Source: Wuchereria bancrofti
Lineage: Eukaryota; Nematoda; Chromadorea; Rhabditida; Onchocercidae
DNA length: 64,000 bases
NCBI GenBank assembly: GCA_005281725.1
Contig: SSBO01000009.1
Location: 1,802,354-1,866,353, forward strand
Direction: 5' to 3'
In this document: positions 1 to 13,664 of the stretch, one piece after another
How positions within the stretch are numbered: the stretch's first letter is position 1
Layout: each line of letters opens with the position of its first letter
Notes under the pieces: generated by a model
Databases searched by the model: none
The model's input: only the letters and a program-made list of their open reading frames with translations
What the model was told of the DNA's origin: nothing
Program-made: the position numbers and the translations under genes

Positions 1-830
1 CTCATTTTTCTTTACTTTGTTTGATTATAATATCCATCCAAAATAACTTATATCTTACAAATGACGTCTTTCTATTAATTAAAGCAATATATTTATAAAA
101 AATTCCAAATCGAAATGCAGATCAGTGATAAAATAAGAATTCATTGGCAGTTTTAATAATTCGCACTTTGCAACAATTCCATTTCGTTTTTTAATTTCAT
201 TTCTTCTGGAAGATTTCAGTTGCTGATTGCTAATGGTTACTATTTAATCTTTCTAAAACCAATGTTATCAAATTTCTCTCCTATTAGTGATTTAAACAAA
301 ATCAATCAAAAATTCATGCAAAGCTAATTGTGTACCAAAAAAGGACTTAAACACTAAATTTTATATCTCTAAAAAATTATTGGAATACTTGTTATTAATT
401 TTTGCCATGTAATTAACAGTGATATGATGATATTATATTACTTCAACACAAGTCAAATCATTGATAAGCTAATCAAACACAATGAAATCACAGTTTATTG
501 GTCTATTGACGTTCTGATGTGCAATGAATCTTTGCTGGCCTTTGGAAATTTGAAAAAAAAAAAAATAATGCTTTATGGCGCTAATAACAATTTCATCATA
601 CAGTGACGGAATGAAGAAAAAAATGATTTTAAACTCAAAATTAGAAAAAGGAAATCAATTTTTGCTAGCTATTGGATATGTTTATTTGATCATTTTTTAG
701 CTGATTTATCTTTGCATATTTCATTACTATCGATAACAGTTATCAATATTATCACATATCAACAGGAAGTACTATTTCTTTACATTTTCTACAATCTTTG
801 TAAAAATATACAAATCAATTGAACACTTCA
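1..830. other. A+T-rich flank, no gene seen
   Basis: This stretch lies downstream of the EB-module gene, whose stop codon is at 831. I see only short open frames in A+T-rich sequence, including one 60-codon frame around 424-606 without splice signals or family resemblance. Confidence 0.6.
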
Positions 831-3119
831 TTAGCAGTTCATAGTTGAGCAGCAAACTTTGTAACCATATCGATGTGACATGACACAATTAGGTGCATCC
901 AGAAATATACAACCGTTAGTTGTAGAACAATCTAATGGCTTATTGGTGCCCGGATACACTTTCACCTTACCTAAAAATTTAAAAATATTAATTGTTGATG
1001 TGAAATGAAGCTCGAAATATTAGTAAAATCTTTCAAACTTGTCTTTAACATAGACATACGATGTGATAACTTTGTCACCAATGATTTCTTTTTTTTCTAA
1101 CACCATCTAATGCTTTGCAATATTTCAGAAATGAAAACATAAATAATGAACTGAAATTATTGACTTATCAGCAATGATTGTTGCATCATGCAGCATAGAA
1201 CGTATCATTTTGCAAAAAGCAATAATAAATCAGAAAAGAACTGGAAGTAGGCACTAAATAAATCTCATTGGACTCTTTAACAAATTCTCATAAAGCAAAC
1301 CATAAATATTATTAGCGTTGGTACCACAGCAGATATACTGACCACCATTTTGGGTTTCACTGTATTCGCAAAAATAACCAACCGTACAAGGCCAGTATAA
1401 ACAGTTCTTCACACTACCATTCACGTATTCCACTTCAGCACGTCGATCACGGCATGTCGCTAAATTTTTTTGCAAAAATTTTAAAGTCACAAATTAATAG
1501 TGATAGAGGTAACGAAAAGAAAAAAAAAAAAAGGGAGGAGAGATTACTGACGATCATACCTTTTGGATGTCATCAATTTTCAATATTTTGTTTTATTTTT
1601 CCCTTCTTTCTTCTTTGAAATAAAATTTGCTTGAAAAATTAAAATTAATATGAAAAAGAAGGAGAAGAAGCAGTTAAGCTTACCCCTCGAAGTGTCGTCA
1701 TTCATTTGGATCACACAGTGACCATTGACACACAAAAGTGATTGATACCACTTATCGATACATTGCTCACTATACATACATGCTTCACCCAAACGAGCAA
1801 ATGGATAACACTGTCCACTAATGGCTATCTGATTTCCAGGACAGACTAAAAGTCCATAAACAATAAACATAAACAAAAAGGGAACTAGCATTTATTTAAA
1901 AGGATGTGAATAAAATGTTGTCAAAAAGGACGTTGATCAATTTCATACCAGCTATTGATATATGCCGAAATCATCAAATAGATATTAACAATTTTATTCA
2001 TTAATAAAATAATTTAACAATTCGAATAGCTAACTCTTAGAACGCGGAATACATTTGCTTCCATCAAAAGTATAACCAAATTGACAACGGCAAATTCCAT
2101 CAGTGCAAAAAGCGCCAATATAGCCACATTGTTGAGTATAATTACACATAAAACCATAGGTTACTCTCCGATAGCACTGTCCATTTATCGAAATTTGATT
2201 TGAAGGACAAAGAATTGGACCTATAGAAATGTTACGTAAAGATGACGTTAGAAATAAATTATGAAACAAGGGTATATATACGAGTATTTCTCGATTATCT
2301 TCATTGGTTACTCTCTAAAGTAACCAATTTCAAACCAGAAGACTTATAGTATGAAGTTTAAATTTCACCTCACTAAAATTCACTTAATACAGTAAATCTA
2401 GAATTTCGACCAGAAAAGCTACTTGCGATACATGCACGACCGTTGTACTGAGAACCATTTGCGCACTGGCATATGTGTGAAATGCAAATTGCGCCAGATG
2501 TACTGCATTGTGCGGTCATCGTACAGTATCCACCATATGATACTGAGTTTGCTGTAGTGGGGGGAATTAGTAGAAGAGCGGAGCGACAATTTGCATAATT
2601 TGTGGGATGGATTAGTAGAGAGAAGAGTTTGAGGAAGGAACTACCTGAGCCATCCAAGCAGCAAGTTCCCTGATAACAGTAATATCCCGGAGAGATATTC
2701 TGGCATTGTGTGCTCGATGTACACCGATAACTGTTTAGCATCGTCGTACCACTTGTTGGACACTGTCCCAGCACAAAACTTGCTCCTCAACAATAACACA
2801 ATCATACTTCCATAATATTATCGGTCAATTTTAAATTGTACAAATTTATATCAAAAAGGGTAAAGTTACTGATAAAGATATGATAAGTGAATTAATGCGA
2901 ACCATATTTTTGATATGTAATTGCAACATAATCTGAATAAGTTACATTGTAATTGGCTTTTAAAATTTAAATATATTCTTAAACTAAATATGTGTGTGTA
3001 TTACGATTGACCATATAAGACAGCTTGTGACACCTTTTCTTATAGGACTGTAATGACTTTGATACACCTGTTATTATACCTGTCAATAACAACGGAAGAA
3101 GTGATGATAAGAATTGCAT
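831..3119 (-). CDS. Secreted EB-module cysteine-rich protein, 7 exons
   Basis: Seven exons join in frame, all with phase-1 introns: 3119-3080, 2785-2645, 2551-2423, 2220-2035, 1845-1684, 1459-1301 and 970-831, giving 318 residues. Exon 1 encodes a hydrophobic signal peptide starting MQFLSSLLPLLLT; its ATG lies one base behind a CTTTCAG acceptor, typical of spliced-leader addition. The body is a chain of cysteine-rich repeats. Exons 4 and 5 each carry the EB-type pattern CPxNQIxIxGQCY, then a Cys pair and a C-x-(D/N)GxC motif. The C-terminal part contains two CC pairs (YICCGTNANNIYG and YKVCCSTMNC). EB modules occur in nematode secreted, often Kunitz-linked, proteins; this one has no Kunitz domain. 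An extracellular or cuticle-associated role is inferred. The exon 4 and exon 6 donors are weak (GTTAGC and GTTTGC), so those borders could shift. Confidence 0.85.
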
Positions 3120-3218
3120 TCTGAAAGAAAAATATTGCTGAAATAATTATTGTAGTAAATACGAAATAAAATTCTTTTTATGCATCATTTCATTAGGCAC
3201 TTTTAAAAGTTTCGAAAT

Positions 3219-3278
3219 ATTAACAATGAAAGGGTAAAATTAAAAACTATTAACAATGAAAGGGTAAAATTAAAAACT
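3219..3278. repeat. Perfect 30-bp tandem duplication
   Basis: Bases 3219-3248 and 3249-3278 are identical. The duplication lies about 100 bases upstream of the EB-module start codon. Confidence 0.95.
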
Positions 3279-6200
3279 TCCATTTCTTCCTCTCATTTTA
3301 AAACAAATGAGAATTTACAATACTGTGGAACAAAAGAATTGAAAAAGTATTTCATGTGATCTCTTCTACATTTTAACAAAAAATTAAAAACATAAACGGC
3401 AAAAAAGTGGGAAAAGAAAAAAAAAAGATTAAAAATCGGAGATTATTAACAGCTGTTGTTAGGTTACTTTAAGAAAGTTAGCATAAATAGATTTGTATAA
3501 TCGTACCTTTTAGCTTATAAACATACAATTTCACCGTCTCTTATATTTCCGGTTTTCAGTTGGTAACTCCTCCTGGTATTATTTGCTTTTACCTGAAGGT
3601 ATGTTATTTTCCGTCCTATCTGAGCCATACAACAATTGAGAAATATCCGAAATTGTTTATTCATTGACTCATTCTGATTTTAAGTAAACAGTTGGTTCTT
3701 TTTCATTTTTTTTATCCATTTTTTTCCGTGAGAAATTCTTCAAGTGATTAAATTGATTGCAAATATTACTTAAACATTTTAAAATGACATTTCAATTCCA
3801 TCGTCTATAAGAGGGCTGTAGCCAGCTTAGATAATGCCTCATATAACCAAATCATCATTTATGAGTAAATTCAAGTCTACTTCTATTTCTATGATTCTTA
3901 GAAATTATGACAAATACAAAATTTGTATATATAAAAATTTAAAAATCAAGTTTCAACAATTAATGCAGTGATGTTTGCCAGAAAAAAAAAAGTGAAGAAG
4001 TACATTTGTAGCGAATACTCTTATCTGCGAATGAAACTATCGATATTTCTGTATTTAACATCAGATGAAAGAGGTCTTTTGAACTTGTTTAGAGATTCTG
4101 AGAATATTTTCTCCGTTGTGATTCATCGCTGCTTTTAATGAGTATTCTGTACAACTGCAAAAAATGAAAGAACTGAATTGGATAAAACACTTTCAAGCAT
4201 TTATTTTGATATCTTGAAAGCCTATAAATATATCTCGCAGCACATATTTTATTGTTCTAGCAATGAGCAATCACAATTAATTACCTTTTGAATCTCAAAA
4301 ATGAGTCTCTGAAGATACGTGCTGTCACTTTCAATACATTTCTGATGGATACAATTAAGTAATCCTTTCTAAACATCCTAAAAATAAAATTTGCTTAACG
4401 TTTTTTATATAGTCATCTGATCCCCTCTCGCCTTTTCGAGATTCTTCAAAACATTCTTCATATTTGAACTACCATATAGTCACCTTCTGATATTCTTAGA
4501 AAAGTATAACGCTTTAATGAAATCTGTAAAATAACTTCAATATAAGATTTTTAAGGATTCAGTTGGTACCTGATACTTCCCTACAATAGCGTATTACAGG
4601 TATACAAGTAAGTTAATAATATACATATAATGGAAGCAATTAATTTATACACACATATATATAATTTTTTGAAAGCACTTAGAAAAAAGAAAATAATACA
4701 AGGTTAAATCCTTATCAAATTGAAAATTCAGCAATAATTTGAAGTTATCAAAATACCATTTCATCATATCAAAGAGCGTAAATATAAGCGAGCTATTATT
4801 AAAGCCTGGTTCAAGACTTTGGAACTAAAACATTGATCAAATTTAGATTTGAGTGTGATTTGTGGTTATTCATCTTAAAAAAAGATTTATTGATTAATGA
4901 ATTATCTTTTCTATGACTTGCATTACTGTGTAGAGAGCTTAATTCAGTGTATTGTTTTTATTAATGGAAAATGTTATTGATAAAATTAAATATAATCCAA
5001 ACGAATTAGTTATACAACTTGTGGTAATCACTTTATTAATATGGTAAAATCTCTAAATTTGATGTTCTTTTTAAATTATAACTAAAAAAGAAACAAATAC
5101 AATTAGAAACTAAAAACAATCCAAAAGAATCAGTTATATTAATAAATCTCTATTGTATTCTTGATTGTTCTTTTTAAATTATAACCAAATAGTCTCTCTA
5201 CTAAGTCTCGGAAAATATTTATGAAAATTTATATTTTTTCTTTTCTTTATACTTATCTATTCTCATTCAATTATCGATAGGAATTCGTTGTTTCTGTCAA
5301 ATATGTGGAAATAATAATTTATATTTCAAGAAATAAATACCGGAAAATTTAAATCAGTTAAATTTAAACCAGCTAAATTAATGAAATGAAGTAATGATTA
5401 TACCATATTATGTCTCGAAGTTTTAAATAATAAAACGATGGCTAAAATTAGATCTGTTTGACATAAGTGTTCAGTTTTATTAAATTTCTTTTCTTGAACG
5501 ATCCCAATAGAGATTTATATCAATTGTTTTGTTGAATTTGTAGCGAGGGTATATCAGAGATATCCCCAGGATAATGTTTATAAAGCAGAAATTTCGAGCG
5601 CTGTATACCTGTCTATAATGATACCTGAATTATACAGAGGTGATCGAACATGTTTACCACCGTAAGCAAAAATTATTCAAATTTATCCATCCACTTATGG
5701 ATGGATCATTTGCTGAAGCAATTCAGTGTGTAGAATGAATTCATTTATGGAAATGATACATAACTATTTAAACCCTTTCAAATGTGATATCATGTCAGTA
5801 ATGTTTGCTAAGAATATCATCAATAATCATTTATCAGTTTAAGCCTTCACAAACCTTTTTATGCAAAATAATCTTAGAACTTAAGTTTTACTGAAATTAT
5901 TATTATTCTTTCAAAAAATTCCATATCTGCACATTTTTTCCTTACACAATCTAATAGAAAAATACAATCTGTACAGATAGACAGACACACACTTCAATGA
6001 CCACCTGTTCGTTGCAATAATGCCAGCAAATGTGATCAGTTATACTCAAAATAATCTACTTGTAAAGAAAAAAAAAACTTCACATGTATTTAATTTACCA
6101 ATAAATTATAAAATATTAATTAGGTCATTCGAACTAGTGAAATACGAAAATTATATTAGATTATAACTTCGATTCATCAATTTACTACATAAAGATTTTT

Positions 6201-6705
6201 ATCGACCTTTTATAAAAAATTAAAAATTGGAAGGCTGTCGATAATACCAGAAATTCCATAATGCTAAAATTTGCATAACTCAAACAAATTGTTGTCAGAG
6301 AACTTTTGAAGGCACCAATATCGTATATTGCCTGCTGGTTACAAAGAATAGTAACTGCAATGAACTAATTAGAATAAACTAATTCATTAGAATAAATAAA
6401 AGAAACTATTTTTAAAATGTTAAAAATTGCCACCAATCTTCCAACCAGGAAGTTATTTTGAAATAGAGACTCTTACACTGGCATAGGGAAATATTTCGAT
6501 AGAAAAGCTCAACAAATAAAAAGTCAAACGATATCCTCCAGGAAGCATGTCTTCTTACTTCAAAGACAGTTCTGTTCTAGGTCATTGTTCCGCTTACAGC
6601 TGACAAAATACTAGAACAGTTATACTAAGTTTTCACTACTTCCGTAGACAAACGTACGAGTTCCTTTAATCGTTAGCTGAAATATAAGTACTCCAACCAG
6701 TATAT

Positions 6706-6749
6706 CAGTGGTACCACTACCCACGTTCAGTGGTACCATTATCCACGTC
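6706..6749. repeat. 22-bp tandem repeat, two copies
   Basis: The unit starting CAGTGGTACCA occurs at 6706-6727 and 6728-6749 with three mismatches. Each copy contains a GGTACC palindrome. Confidence 0.9.
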
Positions 6750-8441
6750 GGAAAAAACCAGAAAAGACTAACGTCACCACCGCATCTGCCGATAACGATG
6801 AAAAGCTTTTGCTGATTTCGTTATACAAATGATTAATACACTAAAAGAAGATGCATTAAAATGAGTAGTAAAAAGAGCTGCGGCATTAACATTTGCGCCA
6901 GGTCTTGAGATTTTCATCTCCGAACATATCATCTTTGGGACAACCTAGAAATAACAGAGTATGTCCAATACTAAATCTTTGAATCATTCTTTGCTTTGCA
7001 GTCATCCTTTGCACTCAAAGATTTATTGCTTTTAAATATTTTAAAAGGAGAAAAGCAAAATCCTGAGGAAACATGAAAATCTAATTTTTGAGACAAGTAA
7101 TTAAATCTGATAAGAACTGATTCTAAGAAACAGGGAACGGATACTAAGTGCTCTGAAAAAGAGTGATTTTTGTGCATGGATTTCTTTCAAAAGGGAGCAA
7201 AAAATATAATTTATTACTATATTTTAAATTATAAACAACAATACAAAGTGAAGTTAAGAAGAATGTAGTTCATGTTAGTGAAAATCAACGTCTTTCTAAA
7301 AGAACAACGAATTATAGCTATCAATAGTATTTCATTCCTTTTTTTTTCCCAATTAAGCTAGATTTATTCAATCTTATCAGATCATTGAAGACATTTGTGT
7401 CATTTTGACAATTAATGAAAGCTTCGCAAAAGGCCTTTTTTCGAAAGTTTACCCCTGATGAAGCTCAACAAATAACTATTATCAGCAAGAACTATTTCAA
7501 ATTAAAGCCTAGATATTAACAAAAATATATCAAGTCAGTTAGAAATTAATAGGAATGCACTGATGACCAGCAGCAAGCAAAATACAACATTATCAGGAAC
7601 TGTTTCCCATCAAAAATACGTTCTGCAGCATATAAATTAAAGATTAATAATCAATACATACATTAAAAATGAAATGCAATTTTCTTTAAAATATCAAATG
7701 TTAATTCTTCATCTTTCAAAGAACCTGTTTATTTAAAAAAAAAAAAAAAACGTTTATTAAGAATATAAAAAATATACCGCGCATAATTGTATCAGAATAC
7801 TGCTACAGATCCATTCAATCAACAATGATAAAAGGGGTAAGAATAAAAAAACTACACATCTAATCATAATTTAATATTGACATTTTTTTCTTCAGACAGG
7901 AATTAGCGAGAATTTTCACTGAACTGTAAGATTACAAAAAATTTCTTTGTTTTCAATAAGCCAGAAAAAGAAGCATAATACCAGAAAAACAGATTATTTT
8001 AGGGAGTTTACTTTCTGGAAAAAGAAAATTAGAAAAGACTAGAAAAAATTATGAAATTTGAAAAAAACCAGGGGAAGAGGGGAAAAAAGAACATATAAAG
8101 TAACTAACACAACGGATCGATCATTAGGTCTAAAATTACTGCCACAAATAAAATGTAAAATGTGACAAAGAAATCAATTAATTACCAAGCATAACTCACT
8201 AAAAAAAAAAGAACAAATGGTGTATTTTTAAATATTGCGATGACATTTCGTCATAAGGAACTCATAAAGTAATTGAGATGAACCACCAATGGTATAAAAA
8301 AGTTAAAGCATGCATTGATATTATGTTCGATATTAGAAGCAAGTCACATAAGTACAACATAGTTCAAATTCTTATAATAAACAACTTTAAATCACATAGA
8401 ATTTAAATCGAACCTTTATCAAATCATCGAAATTGTGTCCA

Positions 8442-10448
8442 TCAGGGCATAAATCTTCGTTCCCCATTACCATAATTTACAATAATCGAAGCTTTAGCCA
8501 TTTTTGAACCATAATATCCCTCCCAATATACCTCATCTTTTCCACTATGTTGAAATAATACGTAACGAATGCCTCTAGGATAATTCGAAAATGTATGTTC
8601 GATCTTTTGCCATTCAACATCTAAAACCCAGAAAAAAAATGTTATCAATTAAAGGTTGATATATTATCAGCAAACAGCAATTAAATTTGTTTTATTCTGT
8701 TTTTGGTAAAGTAGAAAAAATGAAATTAACGTAAAAAATTACCTATTAAGATTCGAATTCGGGTTATTGAAGTATCGGTTGTTTCGTCACATTTTGGTAC
8801 ATCACGATGTAGCCATTCATGTTCTTGAGATAGACGAGGGTACCGAGTATATACAAGAAATCCTGGCATTGGTCTGTATGGCAAAGGCATAATTCCATCG
8901 GGAAGCAATTGCACTTCTAACAAATAAATCGATGGGCAATTGAAGCGACTTGCATGGTACTCCGAAACGGTGATTGGTGGACAAAATTCATCCAAAAAAG
9001 CACGCTAAATGAAATCCTTAGCAGGATATGCTAGAAAAAGTTGTTTTTACCGCATTTATTGAAATTGAAATCCATAATTTTGACCATTACTGAATGAATT
9101 AATAGTCAGATGAATTGAATTGCTTGAATTACTGTTCTACTTTTCTGTAGAACCTTTTTTATGATTTATTTTACTTAAGGAAAAAACTGTTTTAACTGGT
9201 ATCAAATATCACCAATAAAAAATCGGAATTATATGCAACTTTAAAAAAAACAAATGATATAGGAAAATAACTACCTCAATTCCCTCTTTCCACAAATCAA
9301 TGATTTGAAATTTACTACACCAATCATAGCTTGTCACAAATGCAACCGGTATATTTTCCACTGGTATACAACCTACTGGTGGTTTCTCGATTTCGAATCT
9401 AAATTATAATTCCAATATGGTTAAGATCATTACATTCGTATGCTAGTTCTAAGTCACTTGTTCCTGAGCTCTCCTGCTTCATCTGAATCACATCCAAATA
9501 AGATTCGAGGATTATGATCAGATATAAATATCTGCGAACGGCACGGATTTTGTTTCTCTTCCATCAGAAACGTTCAAAAAAAATATACTGAAAGTTCACC
9601 CATCACCGCCGTTTTCACCCATTTCCCAACTTTCATATCCATCGTCACCACTAGGATTGTTAATCAAATTACGGCCGAAAGCCTGCATAAGAGAAACTTT
9701 TTTGACATTGAGTGAAGATTCATTTCGTAAGCAGCTGGGAGGCAAATCCATTGATCGGTATATCATATAATTGATCCAGAAACCCGGAGCAGATAAAACA
9801 TTGTACCACCGACGACAAACCTGCAATAGCTCTAAAAAAAGAATACTCACCGACTTTAAAATAAAGTGAAACAATAATATGTGGAGATGACAATATAATT
9901 TCAAATACTACCGCAAATACATCACATTCAAATTTACTCAACCAAGCAGTTCTGTTTTCCGGATTTGCAGAGTGTTTGAATGCATTGCCTTCCTTATGGT
10001 TTTTACAAATTCTACATAAGTCATAAAGAAATAGGAATAAAGAGAGAGTATAAGTTTGACAAAGTAGTGGCATGATCTATACATATAACTGTTACTGAAG
10101 ATATAAAATTTGTTTCTAACAATTTACATAGATAGGTTAACCACCAAAATTGATGAAATAACGAAAAGAACCTACCAAAGGACATACATAACCAACATCA
10201 CGGCGACTGTCAACTCTGACTAACACTTCTGCAAGAATTTGCGAAGGAATTGATATACCATGGAGATAAATGTTGCTTTTATCTTCTGAAACAGACAATC
10301 TTACTACGTAAACGATAAAAAACCGTTCAGAAGAATTGAAGCTACCATACAACCTTCTCAGGAATCATCCTGTTCTCCTATAGCTAGACATACCTCCATC
10401 AATTTCTTCATCGGTTTTACTTTGAGATGACCAAGTAACTGTCTCCAT
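8442..10448 (-). CDS. F-box protein with FBA (sugar-recognition type) domain
   Basis: Six exons join in frame: 10448-10394, 10285-10176, 9820-9600, 9398-9275, 9004-8743 and 8620-8442, giving 316 residues, close to the size of vertebrate FBXO2/FBXO6. Residues about 30-75 form an F-box (IPSQILAEVLVRVD, then CPLVCRRWYNVLSAPGFW across the exon 2/3 junction). The rest is an FBA domain: NLINNPSGDDGYESW, ENGGDGFEIEKPPVG, TSYDWCSKFQIIDLWKEGI, then VYWEGYYGSKMAKASIIV. Known family members are substrate adaptors of SCF ubiquitin ligases, binding SKP1 through the F-box; FBXO2-type FBA domains bind N-glycans of misfolded glycoproteins. The Tyr-Trp pair (VYW) at the known glycan-contact position is present. 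An open frame at about 9920-10010 between exons 2 and 3 cannot be joined in phase, so I treat it as intron. Confidence 0.88.
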
Positions 10449-11248
10449 CACTACCAAATATAGTTCACACACAATCTCTAATAACCATAAATCAGAGAAC
10501 AGAATGCTTAAAATATCCCAAGATCAATAGCATCTGTTCTGGATCTGTTCTTTGGATAAAACTTGAATCTGAAACAGTTTGTTTCTATTCCAATCGCCTC
10601 TCTAGAAGATGACTCATCGGTTTACGAATACTGGCTTTATTAATGTGCAAAATAAAATACAAAAGGTTGCAAAACGAAGAATACACTTTTGCAATCAATA
10701 AAAAAAACTGAAATAACATTACTTTTCTAATATACAAACACTTTTTTAATTAAACGCAAAATATGGAAATGCAAAATATATACTAAGGTATTTTAATATA
10801 CACTGAGCAAACAATTCCAACATCTCTAAAAACAGAAAACTCAAAATATCTTATTCCAGTTTTCGTTCTGGAATTAAAGTCAAAAAGAAAAATCTCGAAA
10901 TGATTTTATAACTGCATTTACAGATAATATACTATATCAAATATTCACTCCATTCTTAACAAAGAAAAAATTCCACTTCAAAGAATTTAAAAGGAGATGG
11001 ATCAGATGAGAATAGATCCATTTCGATAATAACTATTCATTTGAGAATATTTAGTGGAGTGTCGATATAATTTCTTGTTATTGTTGTGTAAATATAATAA
11101 ATAATAATGTGTAAATATAATAAATATAAATATAATAATAATCGATATCACAAAAGAATAATAAAACTGTTACACACGTAGCAGAGTTATCAAGGATACA
11201 TTATGAAAAACTTTTTCAACATCGTTGCATAACCCAAAGTTTCACGAT

Positions 11249-11345
11249 CAAATTATACTGATGATCCGCTTCAAATTATACTGATGATCCGCTTCAAATT
11301 ATACTGATGATCCGCTTCAAATTATACTGATGATCCGCTTCAAAT
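11249..11345. repeat. 23-bp tandem repeat, four copies plus a partial
   Basis: Four perfect copies of the unit CAAATTATACTGATGATCCG+CTT lie at 11249-11271, 11272-11294, 11295-11317 and 11318-11340, followed by a truncated fifth. Perfect identity suggests recent expansion and possible length variation between isolates. Confidence 0.95.
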
Positions 11346-11573
11346 GACTCTAACTGGTAGAATTACTTTTAAAATTTAGTTGCAACCACAATAAAGGATG
11401 CACGAGAATAGAAACACAGCCTTCTATACAACTAACAAGAGAAGTTATAAATTAGAAATGAAAACAAAGTCAAAAACCCCTCAATCTCTATTCACTTAAT
11501 ATTAAATATTTAAAGAGAGTTTTAATTCTAATACCACACTTTTGATTCGCCAATAATTCTGTCATGGATTCAA

Positions 11574-11730
11574 CTTGATCGTAAGATGGTATTCGCAAAA
11601 AAAAAAACTTGATCGTAAGATGTTATTCGCAAAAACTAACATTTTCAAGAGGTGACATTTCCAACGTCTTGGCATTATCATTGTTCTAACCATCGTCCAT
11701 GGCATCATCGTTGTTCGAACAATAAGCAAA
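11574..11730. repeat. Two adjacent local duplications
   Basis: The segment CTTGATCGTAAGATG..TATTCGCAAAA occurs twice between 11574 and 11636. About 35 bases later, a 30-bp unit beginning GGCAT(T/C)ATC(A/G)TTGTTC occurs twice (11671-11700 and 11701-11730) with several mismatches. Confidence 0.8.
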
Positions 11731-13664
11731 TTATTCATATCAATACTTAGCTTTTGCCTTTCCTTGTTGATCCATTTAGAGATAACCACCCAACCCGAGA
11801 TAATTTTAAGGTTATAGCATAATTTTTGAAGCCTGATTTGTAACAGTTCTTACCTTCCAACAAACCTGTTAACTTTGAGTGATTACAAAGTACGCTAATC
11901 TTCAAGTTTTAAGTAAAAGAGCCTAAAAAAGATAGAAATACCCCCACCGTATGATTTTTCTAGTTGCAGCTAAGTTCACAATTTCATAAATTTGCTGCAT
12001 GTTGAAGATCATAAAGGGACCTTCCTGATAGAATATTTTGCATAAAAGTACTGATTGTATAATGAAAATCAACGCTACACTATAACGAATAAATAAAAGC
12101 AAATAGTGCAGAAGTAAGATGCAGTCAAGAATGTGAAATTTAAGAATGAAATACGAAAATAAAGTGAAGAAGTCAAAAAAAAAAAATAATACAATACATC
12201 CTCGTTATAAATAAATAAGGCAGTGAATATGTCACGATTATTACAACAAGTTTAACACTTTAAAGGTCAAAGAGTGAAGCAGTTGAATTAGCTTCCTTGC
12301 TGATGACGAAAACATTATCAGTGCTTATCGAAGTTGTCAAAGTTGAAGTGATATAGTCAAACATTACGCCGAAATGAGTTCAAATCATAATTCAACAGCA
12401 ACTTCACAACCAAAATATTCTCTCATTTCTAGAAAGTTCAATTTGTATTTGATTTAAGATACTTTCACTATGTAAGAGATGTTTAGATTGGATGTTTAGT
12501 AAAACGTAAACCGAAAAAATTAGGGCAATGCAATAATTTAAACTTATAACGAGTATTTCGTAAAAGATTAATTGATTGAGATAGTGAAACTTCGCTATTG
12601 TACACTTCTCTCGAAATATCAAAAATTTCAGTTATTCTCTCATCTGAAGCTTAATTTTAATGGTTTTTCAAAAAAAAAAAACTTTCAGGAAAAAGTCCAA
12701 GAAATTTTGCTTCAAAGGAAAACGAGAAGCAAAAATCCAACCAACTATGAGAACGCCTTCCAGAAAACTTCAAGAAAAGGATACGGTTGAATCAAAACTA
12801 TGTGAGATACAAGAGCTTTGTTTTAAACTGAACAAACAATGATAAAAACATAAAATTGAAATAAATAAAATTAATCAAAATGATTTAGGACATGATACTC
12901 GCGGATTTTTATACGGGAAACTATTGTCACATGTTCCCCTCGTGCATTGATTATATTTCAGTTTAATTATATTTCAATCTTCCATCGGTCCGCACTGTCT
13001 CTCCACAAAATAGATATGCAACTAACAAAAGTGTATTAACAAAAATTTTAAATATTTAGGAGAACAAACTTTTAATAGCGCCACATCCGTCTTTCTTTAT
13101 TAGTAACGGAATAACATTGGCTATTCAAATTTGAAAATGAATATTCCAAATCAAAGAAAAAAACTATCTTCAGATATGAGAGTAGGAGAAATATTCAAAT
13201 TTGAAAAAAAAAACAAGAACTAAATAGTTTAGACTGGTTGAAACGAACATTCCATTAATTTTTATAAAAAATTTTATAAATAAGGATATAAAAAAAGAAT
13301 GCGAATGAATATCTTTTTCAACTGAAATTCTAGAATCCATACAGTTGTGAATAGAAAGTAATAACTACAGAAAATATTTTAGTCTTTCATAACACTGATG
13401 TAAAACAACAAGCACTCAATATTCCAGAGGGATAGCCTGTAGGAAATAAGAATTCTCTGTAGCAGTATGTTCTGATGGCATTTGTCGTCTCGGAGCATTT
13501 GCGCCACATATCGAATAACAATGATGAAACAGAAAATGATCAGAACAGAAGACAAGTTCTAATAATGATACGATCAGGAAGATTAAACAGTTGCGACTGA
13601 GACAGGGCGCAATTATCCTTCCATTTCACTAAAACTGTACCTACCATAGCATACATTACTCCGA

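Larger units (their letters stand above)
3120..8441. other. Long intergenic region, no convincing gene
   Basis: About 5.3 kb of A+T-rich sequence between two minus-strand genes. It holds two short tandem duplications (3219-3278 and 6706-6749). A single exon-like segment, 3561-3599 on the plus strand, is flanked by TTTTCAG and GTATGT but has no partner exons that I could find. The upstream part presumably includes the promoter of the EB-module gene. Confidence 0.5.

Noticed and set aside
424..606. 60-codon open frame on the plus strand
   Set aside because: Low-complexity composition, no splice sites or family resemblance; expected by chance in this DNA.
9720..10073. 117-codon minus-strand frame overlapping the F-box gene
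   Set aside because: It spans an intron and a different phase of exon 3; the in-phase model with an uninterrupted F-box is clearly better.
12572..12842. Two overlapping lysine-rich plus-strand frames
   Set aside because: Composition follows poly-A stretches; no family, signal or splice context.
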